Notes: a model not told the origin generated them from the letters alone. Shown: positions 1-12,195, numbered from the stretch's first letter. The stretch is DNA of 46,367 nt from Symbiodinium natans (GCA_905221605.1 CAJNDS010000973.1:1-46367); one strand, 5' to 3'. Made by a program: numbers and translations.

Positions 1-452
1 TAAGGCTTAAGGAAAACATTAGGATTTAAGCCTCAAGGCCTATAATATAAGGTTATAAGGTTCTAACCCTATAGAGTTTAGCGTTATAACCCTACAGCCT
101 ATATGCTTTAATTAAGGCTGAAGGAAAACAGTCAAATGATTAAATCCCTGAGGGTCTAAGGTTACGTTTTTGCAATGCCCTAAACCTTAAACTCTAAACC
201 TTTAACCTCTTACAGAGTTTAAATCCTATAGGGTCAAACCTTTAAAAACCTTATAGGGCTTAAATGTTTTAATGCCTAAACCTGATGTACCTAAGGTGTG
301 GGCATTTATACCTTCAGCGTTATAACCCTAAACCCTATTTGCTGTAAAGCTTAAGGTAAACAGGCGGGTTTAAGTCTCAAGGCCTATAATATGGGGTTGT
401 ATCAAAACCCCGCGCAGTCGATTTTGAAAGGAATTGCCCGAAGCGTTTGGGG
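1..452. repeat. Degenerate telomere-like segment, copy 1 of a long direct repeat
   Basis: AT-rich sequence made of variants of CCCTAAACC, TATAGGGTTTAA and similar words. It matches 10545-10996 with a constant offset of 10544, no net insertion or deletion, and only a handful of mismatches by eye. The match stops exactly where this copy enters a G homopolymer. No coding potential was seen. Confidence 0.85.
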
Positions 453-535
453 GGGGGGGGGGGGGAAGGGTGGGGGGGGGGGGAGGGGGTTCCCTTGGAA
501 GTTTGGCCCTCTTGGCAGGAGGTCCCCCCCCCCCC
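449..535. repeat. G-run followed by C-run
   Basis: Long interrupted G homopolymers (about 449-489), then a pure C-run near 524-536. The pair could form a G-C hairpin. Open frames across it (polyglycine or polyproline) are composition artefacts. Confidence 0.85.
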
Positions 536-925
536 CGTTCATGCGCGCGCGCGGGGAAACTCCAGCGACGCGCCGCATGCTGCCTTTGCTATACAATCGT
601 TGCTCTTTAGAAGCCTAGTGTTGTCTGAGAAGCGTCCAAGAACGCTTAATCAAGCACTCATGAGCATCTTGTCGACGCAAAACCTGCCAACATCGCAAGC
701 TGCGGCTAGATCCTGCTGTGAGCTCCTGAGAAGTTTTTCCCAAAGTACACGCTTGCATAGACGGCGAAAGAACAGCGTCAGACCCTCCAAGACCACTCCA
801 GGAGCCCTCCAAGATGATCCCATGGCGCACCGCCAACTGTAAGAAGCACTCTAAGACCAGGCCCAGACCATCCAAGACCACTCCAAGTTGTATATCTATA
901 TATATATGTATGTATGTATGCATAT

Positions 926-962
<37 letters not shown>

Positions 963-1469
963 ATTATATATACATATATATATATATTAATTTTAACATA
1001 TATATATATATTTATATTTATTTATTTATTTAGTTTTTGAATTTATTTGTGGTAACCCCCCCCAAGACCGACCTCCCCATAAAACCGTCCGGCAAGACTA
1101 CCAACATGAGCTGTGACACTGAAAACTGAAGCAGAGGCGATGGGTTTCTTCGGACACAAGCTGACCTCTATATATATATATATATATATAGAACTGCATC
1201 AAGAGCATTGCGAATCCCCCCCCCACCCCCCGAAGACCACTATCCCACCATCACCACTCCAAGACCAAGAAGTACACCAGTTCTTGGAAATCAGGCTCAA
1301 TACCGAGGTGATATCGACATGTGGGAATACTGTGAGCAGATACACTATTTTGTCCGTGCTTTTGCCATACACTTCTGTCTCCACTACAATACTCCCGCAC
1401 GTATGCCTTCCATTGTTCGAATAGCCATAAGACCACTAACACATTGTACCATTATAATCGGAGGCTTAG
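536..1469. other. Low-complexity, gene-poor stretch with TA microsatellites
   Basis: Contains TATA/TATG microsatellites at about 886-1030 and a (TA)n tract near 1168-1190. The phrases 'CAAGACCACTCCA' and 'CCAAGACC' recur around 785-885 and 1060-1265, suggesting a degenerate repeat interrupted by the TA tracts. Open frames here lack family resemblance and codon bias, so no gene is called. Confidence 0.6.
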
Positions 1470-2000
1470 CCTTGTATAATTGGGAGAAACGCTATGCCAA
1501 CTATCTTATTCACGATACACAGACTTTCACGAATGCACGTAGATTTGATTATAGTATCCCCCCCTCCTCATTAGACAAAACAATCTGAGGGCCGGCCTGC
1601 ACAAGTAGGGTCTCATAAATTGGCGTCCCAAAAAATACTGTTAACCTGAGGAGAAGACTCGTATAATTGGGAGATAGTACGCTATGCCATCTATCTTGTT
1701 CACACAAAGCAATTCTCGTTCAAGCATGCAGATTTAAGACGATTATCCCCCTCTCCTCATGCACATTTGGTTTTGAAGGGCAGACTTGCGAAAATAGTGG
1801 CCCTCGTACAATATAGGAATTTTAGTGAGCGCAGTTAGCCCTTAAATAGATTAGTCTACCTCCTCGCTACACTTTTAATCTGAAAGGCAAACTTTGTAGA
1901 TGTGAGTCGCTACATTTTTGGCATATTGACAGTCTAGGTAGTTTAGTCGGCGCACTAGCCCTTAAATAGGTTCACCTTTTTCCTCATTACACATCTCAAA
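1470..2000. repeat. Degenerate direct repeats, period about 185 bp
   Basis: The block starting CTTGTATAATTGGGAGA near 1473 recurs near 1657, with the following CTATGCCA-CTATCTT-TTCAC part conserved. A second pair sharing TTAGCCCTTAAATAG appears near 1837 and 1950. No gene is seen. Confidence 0.65.
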
Positions 2001-2206
2001 GGTGTACACTTATCCGGCCCGAACATTTACGAAAACTCAAAAAATCTGACACTATTCCTCCTGGTTTGGACATTAGACGCGCCCGGATTGAAACGGCTTT
2101 TTTTAATGTCGGTACTAGTGGTTTCGGTACCTAAAAAAGCCCACAAAATTAACGTGACTGTCGTCACTTTATAAGGTTGGTTTGCTGTTCATGGCTCAAA
2201 AGTGCA

Positions 2207-2255
2207 GACAGTCACGAGGAAGAGGCACCTGAGTCGCGCCGTCCTCGTGACTGTC
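2207..2255. repeat. Perfect 14-bp inverted repeat (hairpin)
   Basis: GACAGTCACGAGGA at 2207-2220 is the exact reverse complement of 2242-2255, with a 21-bp loop. It could be a cruciform or a very short mobile-element remnant. It is the only perfect long palindrome in this part of the window. Confidence 0.75.
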
Positions 2256-2289
2256 CTCACTGTTAAGTTTCGTTTTTGAAAAGTGCTTG

Positions 2290-2490
2290 CGGATTGGGGT
2301 CAAGCCCCGCTCCTCACGTTTTGATATCCCAAAAACTCCAAATCGCAACCCCGCTCGCTTAATTCTTGGTGTTTGGGGCCCCAAAACCTCTACATCGGAA
2401 GACCCGCTCCCGCATTGGTGCGGTTTGGGCCCCAAAGAACTCCACATCGCGAGCCTCGCTCCATCCCGCTCCCTCACTGTTTGGTGCAGT
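2290..2490. repeat. Three imperfect ~75-bp tandem units
   Basis: Each unit carries a CCCGCTC-type start, a TTTGGGGCCCCAAA-type core and a CTCCACATCG-type end. The open frames crossing it are by-products of the repeat. Confidence 0.6.
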
Positions 2491-3590
2491 TGGTTGGCAT
2501 ATATTGGTGAGTCTTCACTTACTACGTGCGGTTGTTCCGGGTGTGTCTTCACTTACTGTGTGCGGTTGTTTTGCTTTTTGGCACGTCTTCGCTCTATATG
2601 CGCTTGTTTTGCTTAAGTGGCGCGTCTCCGTGTACTGTACGATTGTTTTGCTTGTTGATGCGCCTTCGCTCTAGGTTTGCTTGTTTTGCTTCGTGGTGCG
2701 TCTTCGCCTACTCTGTACGGTTGTTTTGCTTAGTGGGGGGCTTCGCTTACTATATGTCCTACACGCAGTCGTTTTGCTTATTGGTGCGTCTTTGCTTACT
2801 ATGTGCGCAGTTGTTCTGCTTCGTGGTTCGTCTTCGCTCTAGCCGCGCTTGTTGTGCTTACTGGCATGTCTTTACTGTACTTACTGTGCGGTTGTGTTGC
2901 TTGTTGGCGTCTTCGCTTATACTGTATACTATATGCAACATGTATGTTTGACTTCGCGGCGCGTCTTCGCTTACTATGAGGCTGTTTTGATTATTGGTGC
3001 GGCTTGGCTTACTACGTGCGGTTGTTTTGCTTCCTGGTGCGTCTTTGCTCTATATGCACTTGTTTTGCTTCTTGGCGCGTCTTCGCTGACCATGTGCTTA
3101 CTATATGATCTGTATGCAATTGTTTTGCTAATTGGTGCGTCTTCGCTTACCATGTGCGGTTCTTCTGCTTATAACGTCTTCGCGTTGCTCAACGATGCAT
3201 CTTCACCTGCTGCGCGGTTGCTTTTTGCTTGTTGGTGCGTATTCGCTCACCATATGCAACCGTTTTGCTTGGCGGCGCGGCTTCGCATACTACGCGGTTG
3301 TTTTGCTTATTGGTGCGTCTTGGCTTACTATGCGCTGTTGTTTTGCCTTTTGCTGCATCTTCGCTCTATACACGCGCTTCTTTCGCGGTTGTTTTGCTCA
3401 TTGGTGCGAAGACTGTTGTGCTAATTGGAGTGTCCTCCCTTACTGCTTATTGGTGTGTCTTCACTTACTATGCGGTGGTTTTGCTTGTTGGCGGGTCTTC
3501 GCTCACTATATGCAACTTGCTTGCTTAGTGGTGCCTCTTCGCTCTATACGCGCTTGTTTTGCTTATTGGCGCGTAGTCGTGTAGTGCTCG
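2490..3590. repeat. ~1.1 kb minisatellite (period about 40-50 bp)
   Basis: More than 20 diverged units of the form TTGTTTTGCTTATTGG, then TGCGTCTTCGCTTACTATG. The unit length is variable and not a fixed multiple of three, so long open frames occur in several plus-strand frames at once. Those Leu/Cys/Phe-rich frames are not genes. Confidence 0.85.
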
Positions 3591-3805
3591 GAATGGTGGG
3601 TAATGGTGGGAATGGTGGACACTGGTGGGTAATTGATGCTGGGTAACATTGGGTAATGCTTGGGTAATGGTGGAAATGGCGGGAAATGGCGGGAAATGGC
3701 GGGTATTGGTAGGAACGGAGCAATTAATGGTGGGCGACGGTGGGAATGGTAGGTGTTGGCGGGAACGGTGAATGGTGGGTACTGGTGGGTAATGATGGTC
3801 ATCAA
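3590..3805. repeat. GGTGGGAAT-type minisatellite
   Basis: Units of 9-12 bp such as GGTGGGAAT, GGTGGGTAA and GGCGGGAAAT are reiterated. It is G-rich on the plus strand and directly follows the preceding minisatellite. Confidence 0.85.
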
Positions 3806-3814
3806 CAAGCACTG

Positions 3815-6340
3815 TCAAGCACTCGAGCCATAGAAACCCTTCTCTTCTCTTCCCTCGTCTTCTTGCCGCTTACTGGAAAGGACGGACTTGTTCCGTTGTT
3901 CCTCTCTTGTCTTCTTTCTCATTGCCGGACAATGGCGGCAGGGGAGGCGTGGAAGTGACGGAAGAGGAATGAAGACCCGATCTCCTTCTTTGGGCCGGCC
4001 TCGTCTTCCTTTCTCTGTTCAATATTCATCTCAATGCATCCTTCGTCTAGCTTGTTTTTGCTGTCTCAGAGATTTTTGGGAAGATTGAGTGGGACATCGT
4101 CTCACCCGCCCTCTCTTCTTACCTGTTTCATCTACTCAATCTACTCGTTTGAGAAAGGCCTTGGACCAGGCGTCTCCCGTTTCCCACAAAGAAGAGAAGC
4201 CACTAGGCAGATCGAGGGCGTCGCACGTGCACCTCTCCTTGCAGAGGCCCCTTCACTACCCAGCTGTCCCTGCAGCCTGCTGCATTGTGTCATACCATTG
4301 CACATCAGGAGCAAGAGGAGTCTTTCTCTCCACCTGTTACCTTCCTTTCTCACTCTCCTTGCTCGTTCTTTCATGAGACAAAGATGTTCCTCTATCTGGT
4401 TTCTCTCTCATGGCTTGCTTTTGATTGCGTGTTCTAAGCGAAAAAATTGTGCAAAGGATTCCCCCTTTCTCCACTCCTTTCCGAATGTTTGGTAGAAAGA
4501 GAGATAGATGTGGCGCATAAACAACTAGAAATCCTCTCGTCTCTACTCCTAAACCCTAAACCCTAAGCCGAGAAGAATAAGAAGAAAAGTTCTTTCATGT
4601 CAACGCATCCTTTGTCTACGCTTGCTTTTGCTCTCTCAGAGAACTTTGGAAAGATTGAGCGGGACATCGTCTCACCCGCCATCTCTTCTTTTCTTACTCC
4701 CTGCATTCTCGTTATAGGTCTAAGTATGGAAAGGATGGAGCGCAACCTAGCAGCGGTCCCTTCACTACCATGCCCATTCTTTAGAAGAAGAACACCATCA
4801 AGATTTATATGGAAAAAAGGTTCCCCTTTCTCCACTTCCCTTGCAGTATGTTGTAGACTCTTCCGTCAAGGAATTGAGAGATGCGGCGCCAAAACAACAA
4901 GCGCTCAAGAGCCATTTTGATGCTTCCAGGAACCTTTGGGAAGACTGAGTGGGACATCACCTCACCCGCCCTGTCCTGTTACTCTCTGCGTCTTCTTTGG
5001 GTGAGAATAAGGAAATGGCGGAGGAAAAAAGAACGGCTGTCATTTCCCACCTGTTTCCTCCACCTCTCCTCTTCATCTGCTCGTGTCAGAAAAGGTTTTG
5101 GTCGGGTGTTTTCCGGTGCCACAAAGAAGTTCAGCGACTATGCAAGGCAGATCAAGGCTGTCGTGTCGAGCGCGCACCTCTCCTAGCACCTGCCCCTTCA
5201 GCACCGTGTCATACCATTGCACTTCAAAGTAATCCTTCCTCGTTCATTCTCCTAAGGGCACAGGCTAGAGAAGAATAGACAACTCGGGAAAGGACAAGAA
5301 AGCTACGAAGGAAGACTGTTGATTCCTTCTTCTAAACGAAGGGAACCCCCCTTCTCCACTGCTTCCGCTGCACATGAGCAAAAAGGACTCAAGCCGTAGA
5401 ATTCCTCTCGTCGCTGCTCCTCTCTTCTTGTCGCTAGCTGTTTTTGAAAGGACGGACTTGTTCCTCTCTCGTCTTCTTGTTTTGCTTTTGAAGACTGAGT
5501 GGGACATCGTTCACCCGCCCTTTCCTGATACTCTCTGCGTTCTCTTTCGGTGATAAAAAAAAAGGAAACGATGGCATCACCTCTCCCACAAAGAAGAGAA
5601 GCCACCAGGCAGATCGCGGGCGTCGCGCGTACAGCCCTCCCAGCAGCTGCGCCGCATCATACCATTGCACTGGCAAGGGGGCTGTTCCCTCCACTTGTTT
5701 CCTTCCTCTTACATTCTCTTTCCTCCTTCGCGAGACAACGAGCAAGAAAAAGAGAAAACTCGGGAAGGAACAAGAAAGCAAGAAGGAGGACTGCTCCAGT
5801 TTCTTCCTAAAATTATCTGATTTCCCCTTCTGCGCTCCTTTCCGTACGTGTTGTGTACTCTTCACAGAAGGGAGAGTGACATTATCTTATCCTTTTTTCC
5901 CTTCTCTTCTTGCCGCTGATTTATTCTTGAAAGGACAGACTTGTTTCTTTGCTGTCTTCTTTCTTCTTGCCAGACAATGGTGGCAGGGGAGGAGTGGAAG
6001 TGACGGAAGAGGGGAAGAGGGGGCCCCCTATGTGCTTTTTTGGGGTCTGCGAGAGAAAGCCAGACAGGAGGACTTCTCCTGTTCCTGCTTTCTAGTTCTT
6101 TTATCTGATGCCTGACTCACCGCTTGCTTCTGATTCCTTTTCCTGCATGATAACTTGTGGGGAAAGTGGTTTCCCCTTTTCTTCTTCCTTTGAACATGTT
6201 GCAGATTCTTCAATCAAGAGAGAAAGAAAGACAGAGAGAGAGAGAGAGAGACGTGGTACAAAACAACCGGCACTAAGGTCCGACTAAGGTTATCTCAGTC
6301 TTTCTTATCTTTTCTTCTTGTCGCTGAATGGTTAAATACT
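3815..6340. repeat. TC-rich long-period degenerate repeat block
   Basis: Phrases recur at irregular spacing. GAGTGGGACATCGTCTCACC-like blocks lie near 4087, 4657, 4949 and 5497. CACAAAGAAGAGAAGCCAC lies near 4186 and 5587. CATACCATTGCAC lies near 4290, 5210 and 5658. GAAAGGACGGACTTGTTCC lies near 3875 and 5447. This is best read as a higher-order tandem repeat whose copies have lost register. No protein family is recognisable in any frame. Confidence 0.65.
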
Positions 6341-6344
6341 TCTG

Positions 6345-6780
6345 CCGCGTCACTTTGTGAAATCTCTTCGGTTCGTTTTTATTGGTATTTCCCACACTTC
6401 CGAAAGGTAACAACCCGATGTGGCCAGATTTTCCGCGGCACTTTGTGAAATCCCTTTGCCTTGTTTTGATTGGTATTTACCACACTTCTGAAGGTTAACC
6501 GCCGGATTTGGCCAGATTTTCCACAGCACTTATGAAATCACTGTGGTTTGTTTTTATTGGTATTTACCACACTTCCGAAGGGTAACAGCCCGATTTGGCC
6601 AGTTTCCGTGGCACTTTGTGAAATCCCTGTCTCCCATTTTCATCGATATTTACCACACCTCCGAATGATAACAGCCCGATTTGGCACCAGATTTGGCGCG
6701 GCGCTGTGTGAAATCCCTTTGGTTCGTTTTTATGGGTATTTTCCACACTTCCAAAGGCTAACAGCCCGATTTGGAGATCC
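6345..6780. repeat. About five tandem units of ~85 bp
   Basis: Each unit contains CACTTTGTGAAATCCCTTTG, then TTTTTATTGGTATTTACCAC, then AACAGCCCGATTTGGCCAGA. Units are 80-90% alike by eye. No gene is seen. Confidence 0.8.
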
Positions 6781-6799
6781 CCAAGGCCGCCAAACTGGC

Positions 6800-7600
6800 G
6801 AACATCCTAGGATGGACCTTAAAATTAATATTAAAGTCCCAGGCTGGACTTTAATATTTAATTCTGCAAGGCTGGACTTTAATATTAAAACATAAAAGCA
6901 ATTAAAATAAGAAAGTCCTGGAGGTTCTGGCCAGGCCTGAGGCAGCAAGGACTTTAATATTATAATATTAAAGTTTCTTTAACATTAAAGTCTCTGGCAG
7001 GACTTTAATATTTAATTCTGCAAGGCTGGACGTTAATATACGAAATATTAAAGTTATTTAAGTATTTAAGTATTAAAGTCCTGGAGCTTCTGGCCAGGCC
7101 TGAGGCAGCAAGGACTTTAATATTCAAATATTCAAGTTTTTTACATATGAAAGTCCCGGGCCGAACTCTAGTATGTAATTCTGCAAGGCTTGACTTTAAT
7201 ATTAACATACTAAAGATATTTAAGTATTAAAGTCCTGGAAAGGACTTTAATCTTGAATTATTAATGTTTTGTTAATATTAAAGTCACGGGCAGGACTTTA
7301 ATATTTAATTCTGCAAGGCTGGCTTTTTTTGCTTTTCCCCATAGTGTGGCTGGGTTACGTTCCGCCGCCCCCGTTTGGCGGCTTATATTATTATTCCCCA
7401 AACGGGAAGCGGGGAAGGTGAAAAAGGTAGCTAGCACTGTAGGGACCGCAACCGGCCAAATGGGGTTTGGACACCTAGAGGCCTCTTTTTGTCCGTGTCT
7501 GACAATATTATATTATTTGCGTGGGTTAATATTCAAATCTTCAAAGTTTGCGAAACATTAGTGTCCCGGCCGAGACTTTAATCTTTAATGTGCAGCCTGG
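6800..7600. repeat. AT-rich satellite lead-in with CTTTAATATTAAAG palindromes
   Basis: Diverged copies of the palindromic word ACTTTAATATTAAAGT joined by TCTGCAAGGCTGGA and GAGCTTCTGGCCAGGCC. A non-repeat patch of about 170 bp at 7320-7490 interrupts it. No gene is seen. Confidence 0.75.
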
Positions 7601-9775
7601 GACTTTAATATTAAAGTCCCAGCCTGCACATTAAAGATTAAGGTCCAGGTGGTGAGTCCAGGTGGTGGCCTCTCAGGCGTGATCCCAGAAAGACAATATT
7701 CAAGTACTGAAGTTATTGAATTATTAAAGTCCCGGTCGAGACTTTAATCTTCAATGTGCAGGCTGTGCCTTTAATACTAAAGTCCCAGCCTGCACATTAA
7801 AGGTTCAAGTCCAGGTGGTGAGTCCAGGTGGTGGCCTCTCAGGCGTGAGCCCAGAAAGACTTTAATACTCAATTATTAAAGTTTGCAATTTGTAAAGTCC
7901 CGCCCGAGACTTTAATCTTTAATGTGCAGGCTTGGACTTTAATATTAACGCCCCAGCCTGCACATTAAAGATTCAAGTCCAGGTGGTGGCCCCTCAAGCG
8001 TGAGCCCAGAAAGACTTTAATATTCAAATATTAGAGTTTTTAATTGTTAAAGTCACGGCCGAGGCTTTAATCTTTAATGTGCAGCCTGGGACTTTAATAT
8101 TAAAGTCCCAGCCTGCACATTAAAGATTAAAGTCCAGGTGGTGGCCCCTCAGGCGTGAGCCCAGAAAGACTTTAATATTCAAATGTTAAAGTTTTTAATT
8201 ATTAAAGTCCCGGCCGAGACTTTAATCTTTAATGTGCAGCCTGGGACTTTAATATTAAAGTCCCAGCCTGCACATTAAAGATTAAAGTGCAGGTGGTGGC
8301 CCCTCAGGCGTGAGCCCAGAAAGACTTTAATATTCAAACATTAAAGTTTTTGATTATTAAAGTCCCGGCCGAGACTTTAATCTTTAATGTGCAGCCTGGG
8401 ACTTTAATATTAAAGTCCCAGCCTGCACATTAAAGATTAAAGTCCAGGTGGTGAGTCCAGGTGGTGGCCTCTCAGGCGTAAGGCCAGAAAGACTTTAATA
8501 TTCAAAGATTAAAGTTCTTAATTATTAAAGTCCCGGCCGAGACTTTAATCTTTAATGTGCAGCCTGGGACTTTAATATTAAAGTCCCAGCCTGCGCATTA
8601 AAGATTAAAGTCCAGGTGGTGAGTCCAGGTCGTGGCCTCTCAGGCGTGAGCCCAGAAAGACTTTAATATTCAAATATTAAAGTTTTTAATTATTAAAGTC
8701 CCGGCCGAGATTTTAAATTTAATGTGCAGGCTGGGACTTTAATATTAAAGTCCCAGGCTGCACATTAAAGATTAAAGTCTCGGCCGGGACTTTAATAATT
8801 AAAAACTTTAATATTTGAATATTAAAGTCTTTCTGGGCTCACGCCTGAGGGGCCACCACCTGGACTTTAATCTTTACTATGCAGCCTGGGACTTTAATAT
8901 TAAAGTCCCAGGCTGCACATTAAAGATTAAAGTCTCAGCCGGGACTTTAATCATTAAAAACTTTAATATTTGAATATTAAAGTCTTTCTGGGCTCACGCC
9001 TGAGAGGCCACCACCTGGACCCACCACCGAGATTTTAATCTTTAATGTGCAGGCTGGGACTTTAATATTAAAGTCCCAGCCTGCACAATTAAGATTAAAG
9101 TCTCGGCCGGGACTTTAATAATCAAAAACTTTAAAATTTGAATATGAAAGCATTTCTGGGCTCACGTCTGAGGGGCCACCACCTGGACTTTAATCTTTAA
9201 TGTGCAGGCTGGGGCTTTAACATTAAAGTCTCAGGCTGCACATTAAAGATTAAAGTCTCGGCCGGGACTTTAATAATTAAAAACTTTCATATTTGAATAT
9301 TAAAGTCTTTCTGGGCTCACGCCTGAGGGGCCACCACCTGGACTTGAATCTTTAATGTGCAGGCTGGGACTTTAATATTAAAGTCCCAGGCTGCACATTA
9401 AAGATTAAAGTCTCGGCCGGGACTTTAATAACTAAAAAACTTTAATATTTGAATATTAAAGTCTTTCTGGGCTCACGCCTGAGGGGCCACCACCTGGACT
9501 TTAATCTTTAATGTGCAGGCTGAGGCTTTAATATTAAAGTCCCATGCTGCACATTAAAGATTAAAGTCTCAGCCGGGACTTTAATCATTAAAAACTTTAA
9601 TATTTGAATATTAAAGTCTTTCTGGGCTCACGCCTGAGAGGCCACCACCTGGACCCACCACCGAGATTTTAATCTTTAATGTGCAGGCTGGGACTTTAAT
9701 ATTAAAGTCCCAGCCTGCACAATTAAGATTAAAGTCTCGGCCGGGACTTTAATATTAAAGTCCACTAGCACATTA
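7600..9775. repeat. ~160-bp satellite arranged as a giant inverted repeat
   Basis: About seven units run in one orientation (marker GTCCAGGTGGTGG near 7649, 7810, 7978, 8134, 8289, 8446, 8608). About six run in the opposite orientation (marker CCACCACCTGGAC near 8862, 9010, 9177, 9338, 9489, 9647). The switch is at about 8720-8770, centred on a near-perfect 46-bp palindrome around TTTAATATTAAA. Each unit also contains two smaller palindromes, so the array is self-complementary at three scales. Confidence 0.9.
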
Positions 9776-9820
9776 AAGTCCACACCGGGGGGCGCCAAAT
9801 AGTACTATTCTACCTTCGTA

Positions 9821-9850
9821 CCCCCCCCCCCCACCCCCCCCCCCCCCCCC
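9821..9850. repeat. C homopolymer
   Basis: About 30 bp of C broken by a single A, immediately after the satellite and before unique-looking sequence. Confidence 0.9.
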
Positions 9851-9926
9851 TCAAGCGTAACAGCCGTAGCTGTGCCACAGTTGGTTTGCTTTCACGTATT
9901 TCCAGACCTGTTATTCGGAAGTTCCC

Positions 9927-9976
9927 TGTTTCGAAACACAGCCTTTGTTTCGAAACACAGCCCCTGTTTCGAAACA
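9927..9976. repeat. Three phased TGTTTCGAAACA palindromes
   Basis: The perfect 12-bp palindrome TGTTTCGAAACA occurs at 9927-9938, 9946-9957 and 9965-9976, exactly 19 bp apart. It may be a protein-binding cluster or just a short tandem repeat of a 19-bp unit. No adjacent gene is recognised. Confidence 0.85.
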
Positions 9977-10149
9977 TGGATGTCACAGCCACAACTGCTT
10001 CACAAAACGATATCCAATCTCACCTTGGTTCCAGCGCTATATCTGAAGGTTGCGATGTCACATGTGCGAGTAAAAGGATATCTGCTCATAGTATTCTCGC
10101 GTCCCCGGGGCCTACAGGACATGTCTTGATGATGTGGGTGCTAATAATG

Positions 10150-11700
10150 TAGGGTTATAAGGTTAAAAATCCTATAGAGTTTAGCGTTATGACCCTAAAC
10201 CCTATATGCTTTAAGGCTTAAGGAAAACAGTAAAGTGGTTAAATCACTGAGGGTCTAGGGTTACGTTTTTGCAATGCCCTAACCTTAAACTCTAAACCTT
10301 TAACCTCTTATAGGGTTTAAACCCTAAAGGGCTAACCCGGTAGGGTAGATAAACCCTGACCCGAAAGGGGCCCTATAGGGTTTAAGGCTTAACTTAGTTT
10401 GAATGCCCAAACTTAAATTTAAATCCCCAGGCCTTAAACCTCTGAAAACCTTATAGGGCTTAAAGGCTTTAATGCCTAAACCTGATGTATTTAAGGTCTG
10501 GGCATTTATACATTCAGCATTAGAACCCTAAACCCTTTATGCTGTAAGGCTTAAGGAAAACAGTAGGATTTAAGCCTCAAGGCCTATAATATAAGGTTAT
10601 AAGGTTCTAACCCTATAGAGTTTAGCGTTATAACCCTACAGCCTATATGCTTTAATTAAGGCTGAAGGAAAACAGTCAAATGATTAAATCCCTGAGGGTC
10701 TAAGGTTACGTTTTTGCAATGCCCTAAACCTTAAACTCTAAACCTTTAACCTCTTACAGGGTTTAAATCCTATAGGGTCAAACCTTTAAAAACCTTATAG
10801 GGCTTAAATGTTTTAATGCCTAAACCTGATGTACCTAAGGTGTGGGCATTTATACCTTCAGCGTTATAACCCTAAACCCTATCTGCTGTAAAGCTTAAGG
10901 TAAACAGGCGGGTTTAAGTCTCAAGGCCTATAATATGGGGTTGTATCAAAACCCCGCGCAGTCGATTTTGAAAGGAATTGCCCGAAGCGTTTGGGGCAGT
11001 GCTTCGGACTCGTAAAACGATAATCAAGAAAATAAACCGATAACTTTGTAGTAACAGGGCGGGCAGGCGCTATTCCAGTGATAAGCTTGTACTACAAATA
11101 CATGAAAACACTGAAAACCCAGCCTGCTCAGCTTGCACTACAAATCAACGGAAACCTAGCCGGTTTCAGTACTAAGCTTGTACAACAAATCAATGAAAAC
11201 CCAGCCCGCTCACGGGAACATCGGTTCCAAATTGTTGGTTCTTCCAGCAAACTCTGTAAAACGATAATCAAGAAAATGAAACGATAACCCTGGGACGGAT
11301 GAATAGATTTAACTCGGGGTTTTTATACAACCCCATATAGGGTTATAAGGTTCTTATCCTATAGAGTTTAGCGTTATAACCCTAAACCCAAACACTATAT
11401 GCTTTCAGGCTTAAGGAAAACAGTAAAGTGATTAAATCCCTGAGGGTCTAGGGTTACGTTTTTGCAATGCCCTAAACCTTAAACTCTAAACCTTTAGCCT
11501 CTTATAGGGTTTAAACCCTATAGGGCTGCACTATAGGGTTTAAGGTTCAACCTAGGTTGAATGTCCAAACCTGGATTTAATTCAACCTTTAAAAGCCTTA
11601 TAAGGCTTAAAGGTTTTAATGTCTAAACCTGATGCACCTAAGGTCAGGGCATTTATACCGTCGGCGTTATAACCCTAAACCCTCGTACATCTGCTTTGCA
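10150..11700. repeat. Degenerate telomere-like sequence with embedded second copy of the 452-bp repeat
   Basis: Several hundred bases of diverged CCCTAAA/TATAGGGTTTAA words. Positions 10545-10996 are the near-identical partner of 1-452. A partial third copy runs from about 11310 to 11680. Between them, 11075-11210 holds about three short tandem units with AAGCTTGTAC-ACAAATC and GAAAACCCAGCC. No gene is seen. Confidence 0.8.
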
Positions 11701-11754
11701 CTCGCAACAAAATCAACTTCATCCAAAACACCGCATCACATTCAAAAAAACTCC

Positions 11755-12195
11755 GCCTCACAACAGTCCCCTCTCAAACCCTAAACCCGAAACTCTAAAC
11801 CCTAAACCCTAAACCGAAGGCTTTTGTGTCGGGAACCGCTGCTGCAGCTGGAGCCTCGGAGTCCGCTTGTGTTCCTTTTCTGCAGCTGATTCTGCAGCAC
11901 ACAGTCGGTTTAGGGTTTAGGGTTTGGGGTTTAGGGTTTAGGGTTTAGGGTTTAGGGTTTAGGGTTTAGGGTTAGGGCCTCTTCAGACTCCTCAAGAAAG
12001 TCACCGTCAGAATGCCGTGGCATCTGGACAAGGCATTTCCTCGAAACGGGCAACACCAGCTTTGGTAGCCGCGGAAGCTGCCCCAAACCCTAAACCCTAA
12101 ACCCTAAACCCTAAACCCTAAACCCTAAACCCTAAACCCTAAACCCTAAACCCTAAACCCTAAGCCTTAAACCCTAAACCCTAAACCCTAAACCC
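11755..12195. repeat. Interstitial telomeric repeat arrays, both orientations
   Basis: Perfect runs of CCCTAAA at about 11768-11815 and 12087-12202, and of TTTAGGG at about 11908-11966. The runs face opposite ways and flank GC-richer unique islands. This is internal telomere-type sequence, not a chromosome end. Confidence 0.9.

Noticed and set aside
445-620. Glycine-rich or proline-rich small proteins
   Set aside because: Translations of G and C homopolymers.
1208-1588. 126-codon plus-strand frame
   Set aside because: Overlaps degenerate tandem repeats and a polyproline low-complexity start. No codon bias.
3360-3520. tRNA or rRNA genes anywhere in the window
   Set aside because: No cloverleaf with a conserved T-loop GTTC and no rRNA core sequence were found on reading either strand. 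A tRNAscan run would be decisive.
2490-3590. Long overlapping Leu/Cys/Phe-rich open frames (up to 191 codons)
   Set aside because: They coincide exactly with a minisatellite, occur in several frames at once and have no family resemblance.
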